From an uncultured Acetatifactor sp. (GTDB taxonomy: Bacteria > Bacillota > Clostridia > Lachnospirales > Lachnospiraceae): 64,000 bases of DNA. Below are positions 18,170 through 27,017 of the stretch, in pieces (position 1 is the first letter of the stretch; the number at the start of each line of letters is the position of its first letter). The stretch spans positions 21,459 to 85,458 of the forward strand of contig CANQEV010000004.1 of NCBI GenBank assembly GCA_947595925.1. Reading direction: 5' to 3'. Below the pieces are notes generated by a model that saw nothing but the letters and a program-made list of their open reading frames with translations, ran no database searches and was not told the DNA's origin. The position numbers and the translations under genes are program-made.

Positions 18170-20323
18170 TTAATCCTCCAGAGCGGAATAACTGCCGTTG
18201 ATCGGATCCCCCGTCTCCGGATCCAGAAGTTCCCCCGTATCGGGGTCCTTGAGATAACCGGTGGCCGGATCCACGGGGAACTGCTTCCACACGGGATCTT
18301 TCGCCTGGGGCTGCTGCTGATCGTCCGTCTCCGGCTCGTCAGTTTCGTCGTCCTCCTGCTCCAGGGCCTGTCCGTACTTCAGCGTGTTCTCCAGCTTGCG
18401 GTCTTCCAGTTCCTTCGCTTCTTTTTCGCTGAGTTCCTCCGTCATAAAGATGTTCAGGTAGGGAAGCGTCTCTGTCAGCACGTTTCTGGCGATCTCCTGG
18501 GCAAAGGTGGACCGGTCCTGGGCCGCGTCGTTCACACGGTCCACGACTACGTAGATCGCTATCTGGGGATTGTCCGCCGGCGCGTATCCGATAAAGGAGA
18601 CTACGAAATCCCTTCCGTCCCTGGGATAGGTCTGGGCGGTCCCCGTCTTTCCGCCGATCATATAGCCCGCGGGTCTCGCGGACTTACCCGTTCCGTCCGT
18701 GACTACCGCCTCGGAAAATTCCCGGATCGTGGCGGAGGTGGACGCGGAGATCGTCTGCTTTAAGATGCGGGGTTCGATATTCTTTACGGTGACGCCGCTG
18801 GAATTCGTGATCTTGGAGACCATATGCGGCTCGTAGTAATACCCGCCGTTGATCAGGGAGCAATAGCCCGCGATCATCTGGATCATAGTGACGTTAAAGT
18901 TCTGACCGAAGCTGTAAGTCGCCAGGTCGTCCGCCGCCAGTTCATCCGCCGTGCGGACGAAATCGATGGTGCGCAGCTCCCCCGCCAGATCTATGTTGGT
19001 CTTCAGGCCGAAATTAAAGGCGCTCTGGTATTTGCTGAAGGAGTCCGCCCCCATGATGGCCGCGATCTTCATCATCGCCACGTTGCAGGACTTTGCCACC
19101 GCCATCTTCAGGCTCAGCGTCCCGTCTCCCCAGCGGTTGTGACAGTGGATGTTGTGGGCCCCCACCTGCAGGGATCCGCTGCACTCATAATAGGATTCCT
19201 CATCGATCGCGTTGGTCTCCAGCGCCGCCGCCACGGTGAAGGGCTTGAACGTGGACCCCGGCTCGTAGGAGCTGGCGATACAGTAATTCTTCCAGAGATA
19301 GTTCAGATTGATCAGGACCTCGTCGTCGCTCATGCTGTCCAGAAGGGCCTGGTCGATATAATTTCCGGTCTTCTGGACCTCATAGGTACCGTTCTCCCTG
19401 TCCACCTGCATTACCTGAGGACTGCCCAGAAGCGCCGACTCATTCTTGGGATCGTTCGGGTTAAATGTTGGATAGCTGGCCATCGCCAGGATCTCCCCCG
19501 TGTTGACCTCCATCACGATACAGCCCAGATTTTCCGCGCCGTTTCCCGTGTGATAAGCGTCCGCGTGCTCGTCGTTAAATTTTTTCAGATACTTCTCCAC
19601 AATGGCCTGGATGTTGGAGTCTATGGTGCTGTGAATGGTATAGCCGTCCACGGCGGGTTTCACCGTCTTCTGAAGGTTCAGATCGTCGTCCAGATAACCG
19701 TATCTTCTGCCGTCCGTGCCGTTCAGCTCGTCATTGTAAAACTCCTCCAGTCCATACAGGCCCTGGTTGTCCGTCCGGGTATACCCTATGACGTCCGCCG
19801 CCAGGGTGCCCCCGGGATACACCCTCTTATACTCTTCTTCGAAATTGACGCCCCGGATATTGCTGTCCTCACTTTTCATCGCCACGAATTCGCTGATCTG
19901 ATCGTAGGTCATCCGCTTCTGGACAAGATGCCACTGATTGTTTGGGTTTTCCGTGACAAAACTGCGGATGTCGCTCATATTCAGATCCGGGAAACAGGTC
20001 CCCAGCGCTTCCAGGGTGGGCTCCAGGTATTTATTGTCCCTCGCCGTCATCACCGAAGGGTCTATGATCAGGTTATACACCTTCTCACAGGTCGCCAGCT
20101 TTACGCCCTTGGCGTCCACGATATCCCCCCTCCGGGCCGGCAGCGTCTGGGAGTCATAGGATCTCTGGGACAGCACCTGCCTCTGATAATCCGCCTCGTT
20201 GTTCCTCACAAGCCAGATCAGTCTCCCCATAAGAAATACAAAGGCCGCCAGTACCAGAATGTATAGTACCAGGACCTTTTTTTGACTGTAGTGATTGAAT
20301 TTTTTTACCTTCGCTCTCTGCAA
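18170..20323 (-). CDS. Class B penicillin-binding protein (FtsI/PbpB-like septal transpeptidase)
   Basis: About 717 residues: short cytoplasmic part, one transmembrane helix (about residues 17-39), a pedestal domain (PARRGDIVDAKG) and a transpeptidase domain with GSTFK, SCN and GGKTGTAQT, all canonical. It cross-links septal peptidoglycan with FtsW. The C-terminal tail is acidic and Gln-rich and ends in short Asp-Pro-x-Thr-Gly repeats (DPATGYLKDPDTGELLDPETG) instead of PASTA domains. The start is a TTG: the one at 20323 has GGAGG at ideal distance, while TTG 20329 overlaps the ftsL stop. Its position after ftsL matches pbpB/ftsI. Confidence 0.88.
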   Translation of the reverse strand: MQRAKVKKFNHYSQKKVLVLYILVLAAFVFLMGRLIWLVRNNEADYQRQVLSQRSYDSQTLPARRGDIVDAKGVKLATCEKVYNLIIDPSVMTARDNKYLEPTLEALGTCFPDLNMSDIRSFVTENPNNQWHLVQKRMTYDQISEFVAMKSEDSNIRGVNFEEEYKRVYPGGTLAADVIGYTRTDNQGLYGLEEFYNDELNGTDGRRYGYLDDDLNLQKTVKPAVDGYTIHSTIDSNIQAIVEKYLKKFNDEHADAYHTGNGAENLGCIVMEVNTGEILAMASYPTFNPNDPKNESALLGSPQVMQVDRENGTYEVQKTGNYIDQALLDSMSDDEVLINLNYLWKNYCIASSYEPGSTFKPFTVAAALETNAIDEESYYECSGSLQVGAHNIHCHNRWGDGTLSLKMAVAKSCNVAMMKIAAIMGADSFSKYQSAFNFGLKTNIDLAGELRTIDFVRTADELAADDLATYSFGQNFNVTMIQMIAGYCSLINGGYYYEPHMVSKITNSSGVTVKNIEPRILKQTISASTSATIREFSEAVVTDGTGKSARPAGYMIGGKTGTAQTYPRDGRDFVVSFIGYAPADNPQIAIYVVVDRVNDAAQDRSTFAQEIARNVLTETLPYLNIFMTEELSEKEAKELEDRKLENTLKYGQALEQEDDETDEPETDDQQQPQAKDPVWKQFPVDPATGYLKDPDTGELLDPETGDPINGSYSALED

Positions 20324-20325
20324 GA

Positions 20326-20796
20326 TCAATCCTCCACCACTTTGCGCATATAATCCACGCCTTCATCCACATAAGTAACGATCTGGCCTTCCTGGGCGTA
20401 CGTCATCCCCAGCTCGCCGATGGCGATTCTTTTGATCTCTTCCATGTCAATGCTGTTGTTGATGCGGCTCCACTCCTCGTCGTTGTCCATCTTCAGGTCG
20501 TTGAGCTGCTTTTCCAGCTTGTTGATCGTATCCACCTGGCTGGTGACCATGGCCTCCAGCTTCACCCGGTACATGAGCATGGCAACCATCATGCCCATGC
20601 ACACTGTCAGGACCACTATGTACGCGGTACTCCAGGCATACTGTTTCGCGCGGTTTTTCCTCGTGATCTCGCTGGCGGTATGACGGGCGGGAACTTCCTC
20701 GAGCTGGCGTCTGATGTCAATCTTTGGCGCGGCGCTGCCGTTCACGTAATCTCCGTATCTGTAATTTCTTCCTGCTCTTCTAACGTTCTGTGCCAT
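20326..20796 (-). CDS. ftsL: Cell division protein FtsL-like
   Basis: A 156-residue bitopic protein with a long basic cytoplasmic N-terminus, one transmembrane helix (about residues 56-76) and an extracytoplasmic coiled coil (ASQ-type heptads, VDTINKLEKQLNDLK). The C-terminus has the IGELGMTYAQEGQI segment typical of clostridial FtsL proteins. FtsL binds FtsQ/DivIB and DivIC and activates the septal synthase. The family is poorly conserved, so the call rests on topology and place between rsmH and the first PBP. A GGAGAGG site precedes ATG 20796. Confidence 0.8.
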   Translation of the reverse strand: MAQNVRRAGRNYRYGDYVNGSAAPKIDIRRQLEEVPARHTASEITRKNRAKQYAWSTAYIVVLTVCMGMMVAMLMYRVKLEAMVTSQVDTINKLEKQLNDLKMDNDEEWSRINNSIDMEEIKRIAIGELGMTYAQEGQIVTYVDEGVDYMRKVVED

Positions 20797-20805
20797 GATC
20801 CTCTC

Positions 20806-21750
20806 CTACTCCCCCTTTTTTTCAAATATCCTTAATTTCGCGCTTTTCGATCTGTTGTTCTCTCCCAGTTCCTTCTCTCCCGGAAGGATGGGTTTCTTCG
20901 TGACGACGGTCCCCTGGCTCTTCTTGCCGCACACGCACACCGGAAATTCCGGCGGACAGACGCAGGGGTTCTCGTTTTTGCGAAAGGCGTTTTTCACCAG
21001 CCTGTCCTCCAGGGAATGAAAGGTGATGACGCAGAACCTTCCCCCCGGCGCCAGAAGGGCGATCAGATCATCCAGCGAATCCCTCAGGACTTCCAGCTCC
21101 CGGTTGCACTCGATGCGGATCGCCTGAAAAGTCTGCTTTGACGGGTGTCCGTTTGCCCTCATCTTTGCCGGGATGGCCGCCTTGATCACCTCATTCAGCT
21201 GAAAGGTGGTTTCTATAGGCTTTTCCTGCCTTGCCCGGACAATGTGCTTTGCGATGTTCTTTGCGAAGGGATCTTCCCCATAGTCCCGGATGATCTCATA
21301 TAATTGCCTCTCGGGGTACCCGTTTACGATGTCCCGGGCCGTCAGCCTCTGCCTCTGATCCATCCTCATGTCCAGAGGGGCGTCGAACCGATAGGAAAAT
21401 CCCCGTTCTTCCGTGTCGAGCTGGTAAGAGGAAACGCCCAGATCCAGGACGATCCCGTCCACCTGCGTCACGCCGTATTCCGCCAGGGCCGCCCTGGCAT
21501 TCCCGTAATTCGTTCTCAGGATCGTCACCCTGCCGCCGAACTCCTTCAGCCGCTCCCCGGCGGCGGCCACAGCCGCCTGATCCTGATCTATGCCATACAA
21601 ATGTCCATCTTTCAGTCTTTTGCAGATCTCAAAGGCATGTCCCCCGCCTCCCAGGGTGCCGTCCAGATAAATCCCGTCCGGCTTTATATTGAGAGCGTCG
21701 ATCGTCTCCTTCAGCAGTACCGAATAATGACGGAACTGTACTTCCTCCAT
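20806..21750 (-). CDS. rsmH: 16S rRNA (cytosine1402-N4)-methyltransferase RsmH
   Basis: A 314-residue SAM-dependent methyltransferase (former MraW). HYSVLLKE, the SAM-binding [37 protein letters not shown] and the C-terminal ITFHSLEDR are diagnostic. It methylates N4 of C1402 at the ribosomal P site. A Cys-rich piece ([15 protein letters not shown]) near residue 285 is common in Firmicute members. AAAGGAGA precedes the ATG. It is second in the dcw operon, 19 bases after mraZ. Confidence 0.95.
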   Translation of the reverse strand: MEEVQFRHYSVLLKETIDALNIKPDGIYLDGTLGGGGHAFEICKRLKDGHLYGIDQDQAAVAAAGERLKEFGGRVTILRTNYGNARAALAEYGVTQVDGIVLDLGVSSYQLDTEERGFSYRFDAPLDMRMDQRQRLTARDIVNGYPERQLYEIIRDYGEDPFAKNIAKHIVRARQEKPIETTFQLNEVIKAAIPAKMRANGHPSKQTFQAIRIECNRELEVLRDSLDDLIALLAPGGRFCVITFHSLEDRLVKNAFRKNENPCVCPPEFPVCVCGKKSQGTVVTKKPILPGEKELGENNRSKSAKLRIFEKKGE

Positions 21751-21769
21751 CCTGACGCTCTCCTTTCTC

Positions 21770-22207
21770 TTACTGTGTCAGCGTGATCCCAAACTTGTCC
21801 ATGGATTCCGCGATCTCATCCACATCGTCGTCTACGGAGGTGTCATACCAGCTGTCCTTATCCCAGATCTCCACTCTGTGCAGCGCACCGGCCAGGACCA
21901 CGTCCTTATCCAGTTTGGCGTACGCCCGCAGGCTCGGCGGGATCAATATTCTTCCCTGCTTGTCCACCTCGACCTGACAGGAACCGGCGGAGAAAAACCT
22001 CACAAACTGACGGGCCTCCTTGCTGGTAAGCGGCAATGCGGAGAGCTGTGTCTCAAACGCCTCCCAGTCCTCATTGGAATACAGGTACAGGCAGTGATCC
22101 AGGCCCTTGCAGACCACGAAATTTTCTCCCAGCGTCTCGCGGAACTTCGCGGGAACGATCAGTCTGCCCTTGGGATCCACTGTATGGTTGTACTCACACA
22201 TGAACAT
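21770..22207 (-). CDS. mraZ: Transcriptional regulator MraZ
   Basis: A 145-residue protein with two AbrB-like swapped-hairpin repeats: [24 protein letters not shown] and a second [13 protein letters not shown]. Both carry the DxKGR DNA-binding signature. MraZ represses its own operon by binding tandem short repeats upstream of mraZ. I chose ATG 22207, which gives the standard N-terminus; a GTG at 22216 is less likely. It is the first gene of the dcw operon and its likely operators lie 65-100 bases upstream. Confidence 0.93.
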   Translation of the reverse strand: MFMCEYNHTVDPKGRLIVPAKFRETLGENFVVCKGLDHCLYLYSNEDWEAFETQLSALPLTSKEARQFVRFFSAGSCQVEVDKQGRILIPPSLRAYAKLDKDVVLAGALHRVEIWDKDSWYDTSVDDDVDEIAESMDKFGITLTQ

Positions 22208-22271
22208 ACCGATCACCGCCGTTTCTGTGTGCGATATTTCGTATTTTAATAACGCTTAATTGTTATTTTCT

Positions 22272-22308
22272 CCACTTAGTCGCACAAACTACCACAAATC
22301 ACCACCAC
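22272..22308 (-). promoter_or_regulatory. MraZ operator repeats upstream of mraZ
   Basis: On the minus strand GTGG occurs at 22302-22305, 22292-22295 and 22272-22275, with GTGC at 22282-22285: four boxes at an exact 10-base spacing, one helical turn. A further GTGG at 22305-22308 overlaps the first. MraZ is known to bind short G-rich direct repeats with one-turn spacing ahead of its own gene. I could not fix the promoter hexamers between these boxes and the mraZ start. Confidence 0.75.
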
Positions 22309-22379
22309 AATTGCATTTTACTCCACATTATTAAATTTTGCAAGCCCTTTTAAGCATGCTTTTTTCGCCAAAAAGGCCT

Positions 22380-22410
22380 AAAAATAGGGCTTTGCGCAGT
22401 CGCAAAGCCC
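22380..22410 (-). terminator. Likely terminator downstream of ychF
   Basis: GGGCTTTGCG (22387-22396) and CGCAAAGCCC (22401-22410) make a perfect 10-bp stem with a 4-base loop. On the minus strand TATTTTT follows. It lies between the end of ychF and the mraZ promoter region. Confidence 0.75.
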
Positions 22411-22420
22411 CAAAAGCACA

Positions 22421-22457
22421 AGATGTAGTGTCTGATTGTTTTTCAGACACTACATCT
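22421..22457. repeat. Perfect 15-bp inverted repeat
   Basis: AGATGTAGTGTCTGA (22421-22435) pairs perfectly with TCAGACACTACATCT (22443-22457) around a 7-base loop. Neither side has a clear T-run, so it is not an ordinary intrinsic terminator. It stands 10 bases from the terminator hairpin at 22387-22410; together they may be a two-stem transcript end for ychF. Confidence 0.85.
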
Positions 22458-22564
22458 TCTTTACAAATTTCTTCAGAATTTTTTAAAAATTTTTAAGATT
22501 TGCTAAATTTTTTAATACTTTCTTAAATAAAAGCGCCCTCCGTCGGTGAATGCCGGCCTGCTCC

Positions 22565-23662
22565 CTACACGTTAAAGCGGAACAGGATCACGTCCCCGTC
22601 CTTCACAACGTAATCTTTGCCTTCCATACCCACAAGGCCCTTCTCCCGGGCGGCCGCCAGAGAGCCCTGCTCCAGGAGGTCTTTATAATTCACCACTTCC
22701 GCTTTGATAAAGCCCCTCTCGAAGTCCGTGTGGATCTTTCCGGCGGCCTGGGGCGCTTTGGTGCCAACCTTTATGGTCCAGGCCCTCGTCTCGTCCTCTC
22801 CCGCGGTCAAAAAGCTCATCAGCCCCAGGATGGAATAACTGGCCTTGATCAGCTTCTCCAGTCCGGATTCCTTCACGCCGAGCTCTTCCAAAAATTCCGC
22901 CTTCTCCGCGTCGTCCAGCTCCGCGATCTCCTGCTCGATCTGGGCGCAGAGGGCGAACACCTCGCTCCCCTCCTTCGCCGCGAACTCCCTCACCTGCTGA
23001 ACCATGGCGTTGGAAGCGCCGTCGTCCGAAAGATCGTCCTCCGACACGTTTGCGGCATAGATGACCGGCTTATAGGTCAAAAAGTTGTATTCCTTCATCA
23101 GCGCCAGCTCGTCCTCATCACTGATCTCCAGGGACTTCGCCATCTTACCCGCCTCCAGATGTTCCTTGACGCGCAGCAGCAGCGCCTCCTCCTTCGCCAG
23201 GGTCTTGTCCATCCTCGCCGCTTTTGTCACCTTGGAAAGCCTTCTCTCCAGGACCTCCAGATCGGAAAAGATCAGCTCCAGATTGATGGTCTCGATGTCC
23301 CTGAGGGGATTCACGCTCCCGTCCACGTGGATGACGTTGGGATCCTCAAAGCAGCGGACCACATGTACGATGGCGTCCACCTCCCGGATGTTTGCAAGGA
23401 ACTGGTTCCCCAGGCCCTCGCCCTTGGACGCCCCCTTCACCAGCCCGGCGATATCCACGAACTCGATCACCGCGGGCGTCACCTTTTTGGAATGATACAT
23501 GTCTCCCAGGAGCTTCAGCCTCTCATCCGGCACCGCCACGACCCCGATATTGGGATCGATGGTGCAGAACGGATAGTTTGCGGACTCCGCTCCCGCCTTT
23601 GTCAGGGAATTAAACAATGTACTCTTCCCTACATTGGGAAGACCGACGATTCCTAATTTCAT
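22565..23662 (-). CDS. ychF: Redox-regulated ATPase/GTPase YchF (Obg family, OLA1-like)
   Basis: A 365-residue P-loop protein starting [20 protein letters not shown] (G1 motif) with [17 protein letters not shown] (G3 and switch region), a coiled-coil insertion, and the C-terminal TGS domain ending in [21 protein letters not shown] and [10 protein letters not shown]. The base-specificity site reads NVSE instead of NKxD, which in this family favours ATP. It interacts with ribosomes in stress responses. GAGGAG precedes ATG 23662. Confidence 0.95.
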   Translation of the reverse strand: MKLGIVGLPNVGKSTLFNSLTKAGAESANYPFCTIDPNIGVVAVPDERLKLLGDMYHSKKVTPAVIEFVDIAGLVKGASKGEGLGNQFLANIREVDAIVHVVRCFEDPNVIHVDGSVNPLRDIETINLELIFSDLEVLERRLSKVTKAARMDKTLAKEEALLLRVKEHLEAGKMAKSLEISDEDELALMKEYNFLTYKPVIYAANVSEDDLSDDGASNAMVQQVREFAAKEGSEVFALCAQIEQEIAELDDAEKAEFLEELGVKESGLEKLIKASYSILGLMSFLTAGEDETRAWTIKVGTKAPQAAGKIHTDFERGFIKAEVVNYKDLLEQGSLAAAREKGLVGMEGKDYVVKDGDVILFRFNV

Positions 23663-23689
23663 TTTTCTACTCCTCTTTCCTTAAAGCGC

Positions 23690-24013
23690 TTATTTATCCC
23701 CGATATGTTCCAATTCAGGCAGTTCAACATAAGGACGGGGAAGAAAAACTCTCTTCGCACACCCCTTCCGCATCAAAAGCCAGCCGTGAAACGCCCTCAG
23801 AAAATTGATTTTGATACGGCGAAACGTCTTTCCACGCCAAATGATTTTTATCGGTCTTGATCCAGAAAGTATCGTTGATTCCGACAGCGTGCGTAAGTCT
23901 GATAAAGCCCTCGTTATCATCACAGCCTAACCGCTTCATAACAGCTTTCAGGTGCGCGTTGTGCTTAGATGCTTTTCTTCCCTCTATCCAAGCAGTTATA
24001 TTTGTCTTTATTC
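23690..24013 (-). pseudogene. Decayed fragment of a HipA-like protein
   Basis: Without a start codon, the minus strand from about 24010 encodes ITAWIEGRKASKHNAHLK, then MKRLGCDDNEGFIRLTHAVG, INDTFWIKTDKNHLAWKDVS and a short continuation ending at 23724. This resembles the N-terminal part of clostridial HipA-domain proteins (INDTFWIK motif). A stop precedes the readable part, the nearest ATG is in another frame (frameshift), and near 23740 the frame shifts again before the reading ends. The kinase-like C-terminal domain is missing. The family resemblance is from memory; the broken state is seen directly. Confidence 0.5.
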
Positions 24014-24251
24014 ATAAGATAAAACATAAACGGCCACCGTCTTTCTGATAAAAAGCACCTGCTTTGGCAACAATAAAAGGCATGGCGTTCTTTCTCGCGC
24101 TGCGATCCGGCGCTGCGGCGGCAAAAGCGCAGTCTCTTGCCATCGCCTATGATATTATCACAAATTCTGAACAATGGCAATAAGAACCGGCGCTATTTGC
24201 CAGTGTTCTTTGCAGCCATTTGACAAAATGTTTTGGGGGAACCTCCTTTAT

Positions 24252-24288
24252 CCAAAAGAAAAAGATCCATGCAGGCATGGATCTTTTC
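24252..24288 (-). terminator. Terminator after the zinc-ribbon gene 24325-24765
   Basis: AAGATCCATGC (24262-24272) and GCATGGATCTT (24275-24285) form an inverted repeat; on the minus strand TTTTTCTTTT follows. Confidence 0.8.
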
Positions 24289-24324
24289 CGAATTGCACTC
24301 AGGAATAAAAGGCATACGGCCCTG

Positions 24325-24765
24325 TTATAGTTTTGTTCCGCAAGACGTGCAAAACACCGCGTCAGGTTCTATCGAAGCTCCGCAGTTAGGACACTTTTTA
24401 TGTGTATCATCGCTCTTATCCACGGATTCCATAGGCGCGCCGCAGTTATTACAGAATGCAGCCGTACTCAAATTTTCCGCCCCACATTTTTCGCATATTT
24501 TCGTTCCTTTTATCCTCTTGATATCCTCATTGTATTTATCCATATTTTCTTTTATTTCTTTCACAGACGCAAAATAACCGGCAAACTCTTCCGGCACGTC
24601 GCCTTCGTGTCCATCATAATATGCTTTCCCAATCTGGCTGAACACCGCTTCCATTTTCTTTTTCTCTTCCGAGATCAGTGAGTTCAAACGAACAACATCC
24701 GTCATATCTTTTGCCCCGCGAACAGCATCTTGGGTTGCTTTTGTGATTTTGTCAAAGAAAGCCAT
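24325..24765 (-). CDS. Double zinc-ribbon protein with N-terminal coiled coil
   Basis: A 146-residue soluble protein. Residues 1-30 form an amphipathic helix (MAFFDKITKATQDAV), residues 30-88 a charged coiled coil, and the C-terminal 60 residues hold two four-cysteine zinc ribbons (CEKCGAENLSTAAFCNNCG and CPNCGASIEPDAVFCTSCG). Such proteins occur widely in Firmicutes without a settled role; the zinc ribbons suggest protein or nucleic-acid binding. It is the last of three consecutive zinc-ribbon genes on this strand, in an AT-richer segment. GGAAAGGAG precedes the ATG. Confidence 0.75.
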   Translation of the reverse strand: MAFFDKITKATQDAVRGAKDMTDVVRLNSLISEEKKKMEAVFSQIGKAYYDGHEGDVPEEFAGYFASVKEIKENMDKYNEDIKRIKGTKICEKCGAENLSTAAFCNNCGAPMESVDKSDDTHKKCPNCGASIEPDAVFCTSCGTKL

Positions 24766-24963
24766 CTGAAATACTCCTTTCCGTAAAAAACATCTTCTGG
24801 CACATTGTATTTACATACCAGTCTTCATCATATTTTCGTGCATCACGCCCAAATCGATCCGTATGCGCTTCTGTCTGATGATTTTTCAACCACTTATCTG
24901 CCGACTCCTTGTCTACAGGATTTCCTGCAGTTTTTCAGACATTCTACACAGGCTTTTCCGTAT

Positions 24964-25764
24964 TTACTCATACCAGTCCAACCATACATGATCAAATCGC
25001 AGTATATACCATTTTTTCCCTATTTTTCCCACTTCAAAATATGCTGACGTTCCTTCGTCTATAGTTCCTGTAGTTCCTGGACTGCCAAAAATTTCTATTG
25101 GATGTTTTGACCTTGACTCAACCTCTACCATATATGCCTCATCAACGGTTATGCCAAACTCTGTCTGCAATTCGTCTATTGTGAATTTATGAAACCAATT
25201 TATTTCGTCGCATTGTTCAAGTTCCTTAGCCTCCTTTATCACATACCAATACTCATAATCCATATTCAAATTTTCAAAAGCGAAAAATCCGCATGCGCTT
25301 ATATTTCTGTTATTTAAGTTATCTCCACTCCAGAAACCAGGTTGAGCTCGACTAGCACGGTATAAATTGTAGATTTCTTTCACATGTGATTCCATTTCTT
25401 CCGGAAAACAATTTATTACTCCTTCTACATCTTTATCATATGCAGCCGTAAAAAGAGCATCTATTGCATCTTCATAGGAAGAAAAACCTCTCTTTTTTTT
25501 CTTCGATTTGTCCGTTTTGGAGTAATCACCCCCATTTGTTTCCACTCCGTCCGCATTCTCACCATTATGGCTTATTATTTTATATGCAGCCAAAATCACT
25601 ATGAAAATCACAGCAAGCAAGATGATTTTACCAAGTCCCCCTTTCCAGGGGACCTTTTTTTCCTGTACCTTTCCCGCTGCCGCTTTTTTCGCAATCTGTT
25701 CACCACATTTCGGGCAAAACTTTATATCTTCAGCTATCTCACTGCCACATTTTGGACAAAACAT
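24964..25764 (-). CDS. Zinc-ribbon membrane protein of unknown function
   Basis: A 266-residue protein. An N-terminal zinc ribbon (CPKCGSEIAEDIKFCPKCG) is followed by a basic linker, one transmembrane helix (about residues 46-64), a lysine-rich stretch (KTDKSKKKK) and an outward domain of about 165 residues. The latter has FSSYEDAIDALFTAAYDKD, a pattern like DUF4878/NTF2-type lipoprotein domains, though I cannot name it with confidence. The topology puts the zinc ribbon inside and the globular domain outside. GGAGG precedes ATG 25764. It is 20 bases downstream of the MORN-repeat gene and probably in the same operon. Confidence 0.65.
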   Translation of the reverse strand: MFCPKCGSEIAEDIKFCPKCGEQIAKKAAAGKVQEKKVPWKGGLGKIILLAVIFIVILAAYKIISHNGENADGVETNGGDYSKTDKSKKKKRGFSSYEDAIDALFTAAYDKDVEGVINCFPEEMESHVKEIYNLYRASRAQPGFWSGDNLNNRNISACGFFAFENLNMDYEYWYVIKEAKELEQCDEINWFHKFTIDELQTEFGITVDEAYMVEVESRSKHPIEIFGSPGTTGTIDEGTSAYFEVGKIGKKWYILRFDHVWLDWYE

Positions 25765-25784
25765 TTATTTTTTCCTCCGCTTCA

Positions 25785-27017
25785 TCATTTTGCATAGTAA
25801 AGTGATTCATAATAGGAACGATTTTTTTCATAGTAAGGAATTTCACCCGCATCCAGCCTGTCTAACATCGAACCGGCCCACGCTCTGTCAGCTTCTCGCT
25901 TCTCTTGTTCACGCTCTAATATCTTCTGCTCTTCCGCCTTCTTTTCTTCTCTATATCGGTCCAATTCTGCAAGCTGTTCTTCCGGCGTCTTTCCTACATA
26001 AGTGTCGTCCGTGAGCGATTGAACCACCTCACCAGTCATGTAAACCATCGCGCCTACAAGAAATAAAGATCCCGCAATACCGAGCAGATTTTCCATCTCT
26101 GGACTCATGTCATTAGGTCCCCATACTTCACCCATTAGCGGCAACCCGGACTCATCGGTCTTCATTTTACAATATTCAATGATTTCGCCTGTCCCTGCAT
26201 CATATTTCACACAGTCCGTCCACTCGGTCAGCTGATCTTGACTGTATACCGCCTCATCATAAATCCGATAGGTCGGTTCATGATATCCGCCGTCATCATA
26301 ACACTCAAACCATGAGCCGGTGCCGTCACGCATACCATTTTTCATCTGTCCCGTGTAGGTCATATCCCATGGTCCAAGATAATTCTCCAAATATAATTGT
26401 CCCTCGCCATTAGGCATGCCAAATCCCCATTCGCCTGTATAGGAAACAATATTAGTGTCATAAATTGCGCCGAAGTAAGTACCATTACCGGCGGGGCCTG
26501 CGCCGATCCAATCTCCTGTGTACAGTCCGATACTACCCTTGTATGCATAAGGAATCTCTTCCACATGGATGACTTGCGCTGTACAAAAATGCTGCATCTG
26601 CTCACATTTTTTCTTTTCAAGAGCTTCAATCGTTTCTTTTGACGTCATCCAGTCCTGGCATGCCGCGATCAGGGCAATATAGGTTTCCATCGCCGCCTGG
26701 CAATCAGGACATTGCTCGATAATCGCATCCAAAGAGAACTCTTCCAGTGTAACCGCGTCAGCATCTGCGGTTGTTTGCCCCTTTCCTGTTGTTCCACGAG
26801 TTACCTTTGCGCGCCACGGCCACAGGTCAAATACTGATACAATGACAATGGTTGCGACCAGAACCAGTGAAATTGAAATCATATACCATTTTCTTGATCT
26901 CTTCTTTTTCAAATTGCTTTTCTTTTCAGCCACAACGCTATGGTCCAGTGGCTGCCCGCACTTACAGCAAAACCTGTCATGGTCTTCATTCTTTGCACCA
27001 CATTTCATGCAATACAT
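25785..27017 (-). CDS. Zinc-ribbon, transmembrane, MORN-repeat protein
   Basis: A 410-residue protein. Residues 3-25 are a zinc ribbon (CMKCGAKNEDHDRFCCKCG), one transmembrane helix is at about 45-65, and the extracytoplasmic part has several MORN-like repeats (YTGDWIGAGPAGNGTYFG, YTGEWGFGMPNGEGQLY, YTGQMKNGMRDGTG). The tail has a second hydrophobic stretch (about 314-335) and a long charged helix (EEQLAELDRYREEKKAEE). MORN repeats usually bind lipids or form scaffolds. The combination with a cytosolic zinc ribbon is unusual. GGGGAGG precedes ATG 27017. It is the first gene of the three-gene zinc-ribbon group. Confidence 0.7.
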   Translation of the reverse strand: MYCMKCGAKNEDHDRFCCKCGQPLDHSVVAEKKSNLKKKRSRKWYMISISLVLVATIVIVSVFDLWPWRAKVTRGTTGKGQTTADADAVTLEEFSLDAIIEQCPDCQAAMETYIALIAACQDWMTSKETIEALEKKKCEQMQHFCTAQVIHVEEIPYAYKGSIGLYTGDWIGAGPAGNGTYFGAIYDTNIVSYTGEWGFGMPNGEGQLYLENYLGPWDMTYTGQMKNGMRDGTGSWFECYDDGGYHEPTYRIYDEAVYSQDQLTEWTDCVKYDAGTGEIIEYCKMKTDESGLPLMGEVWGPNDMSPEMENLLGIAGSLFLVGAMVYMTGEVVQSLTDDTYVGKTPEEQLAELDRYREEKKAEEQKILEREQEKREADRAWAGSMLDRLDAGEIPYYEKNRSYYESLYYAK

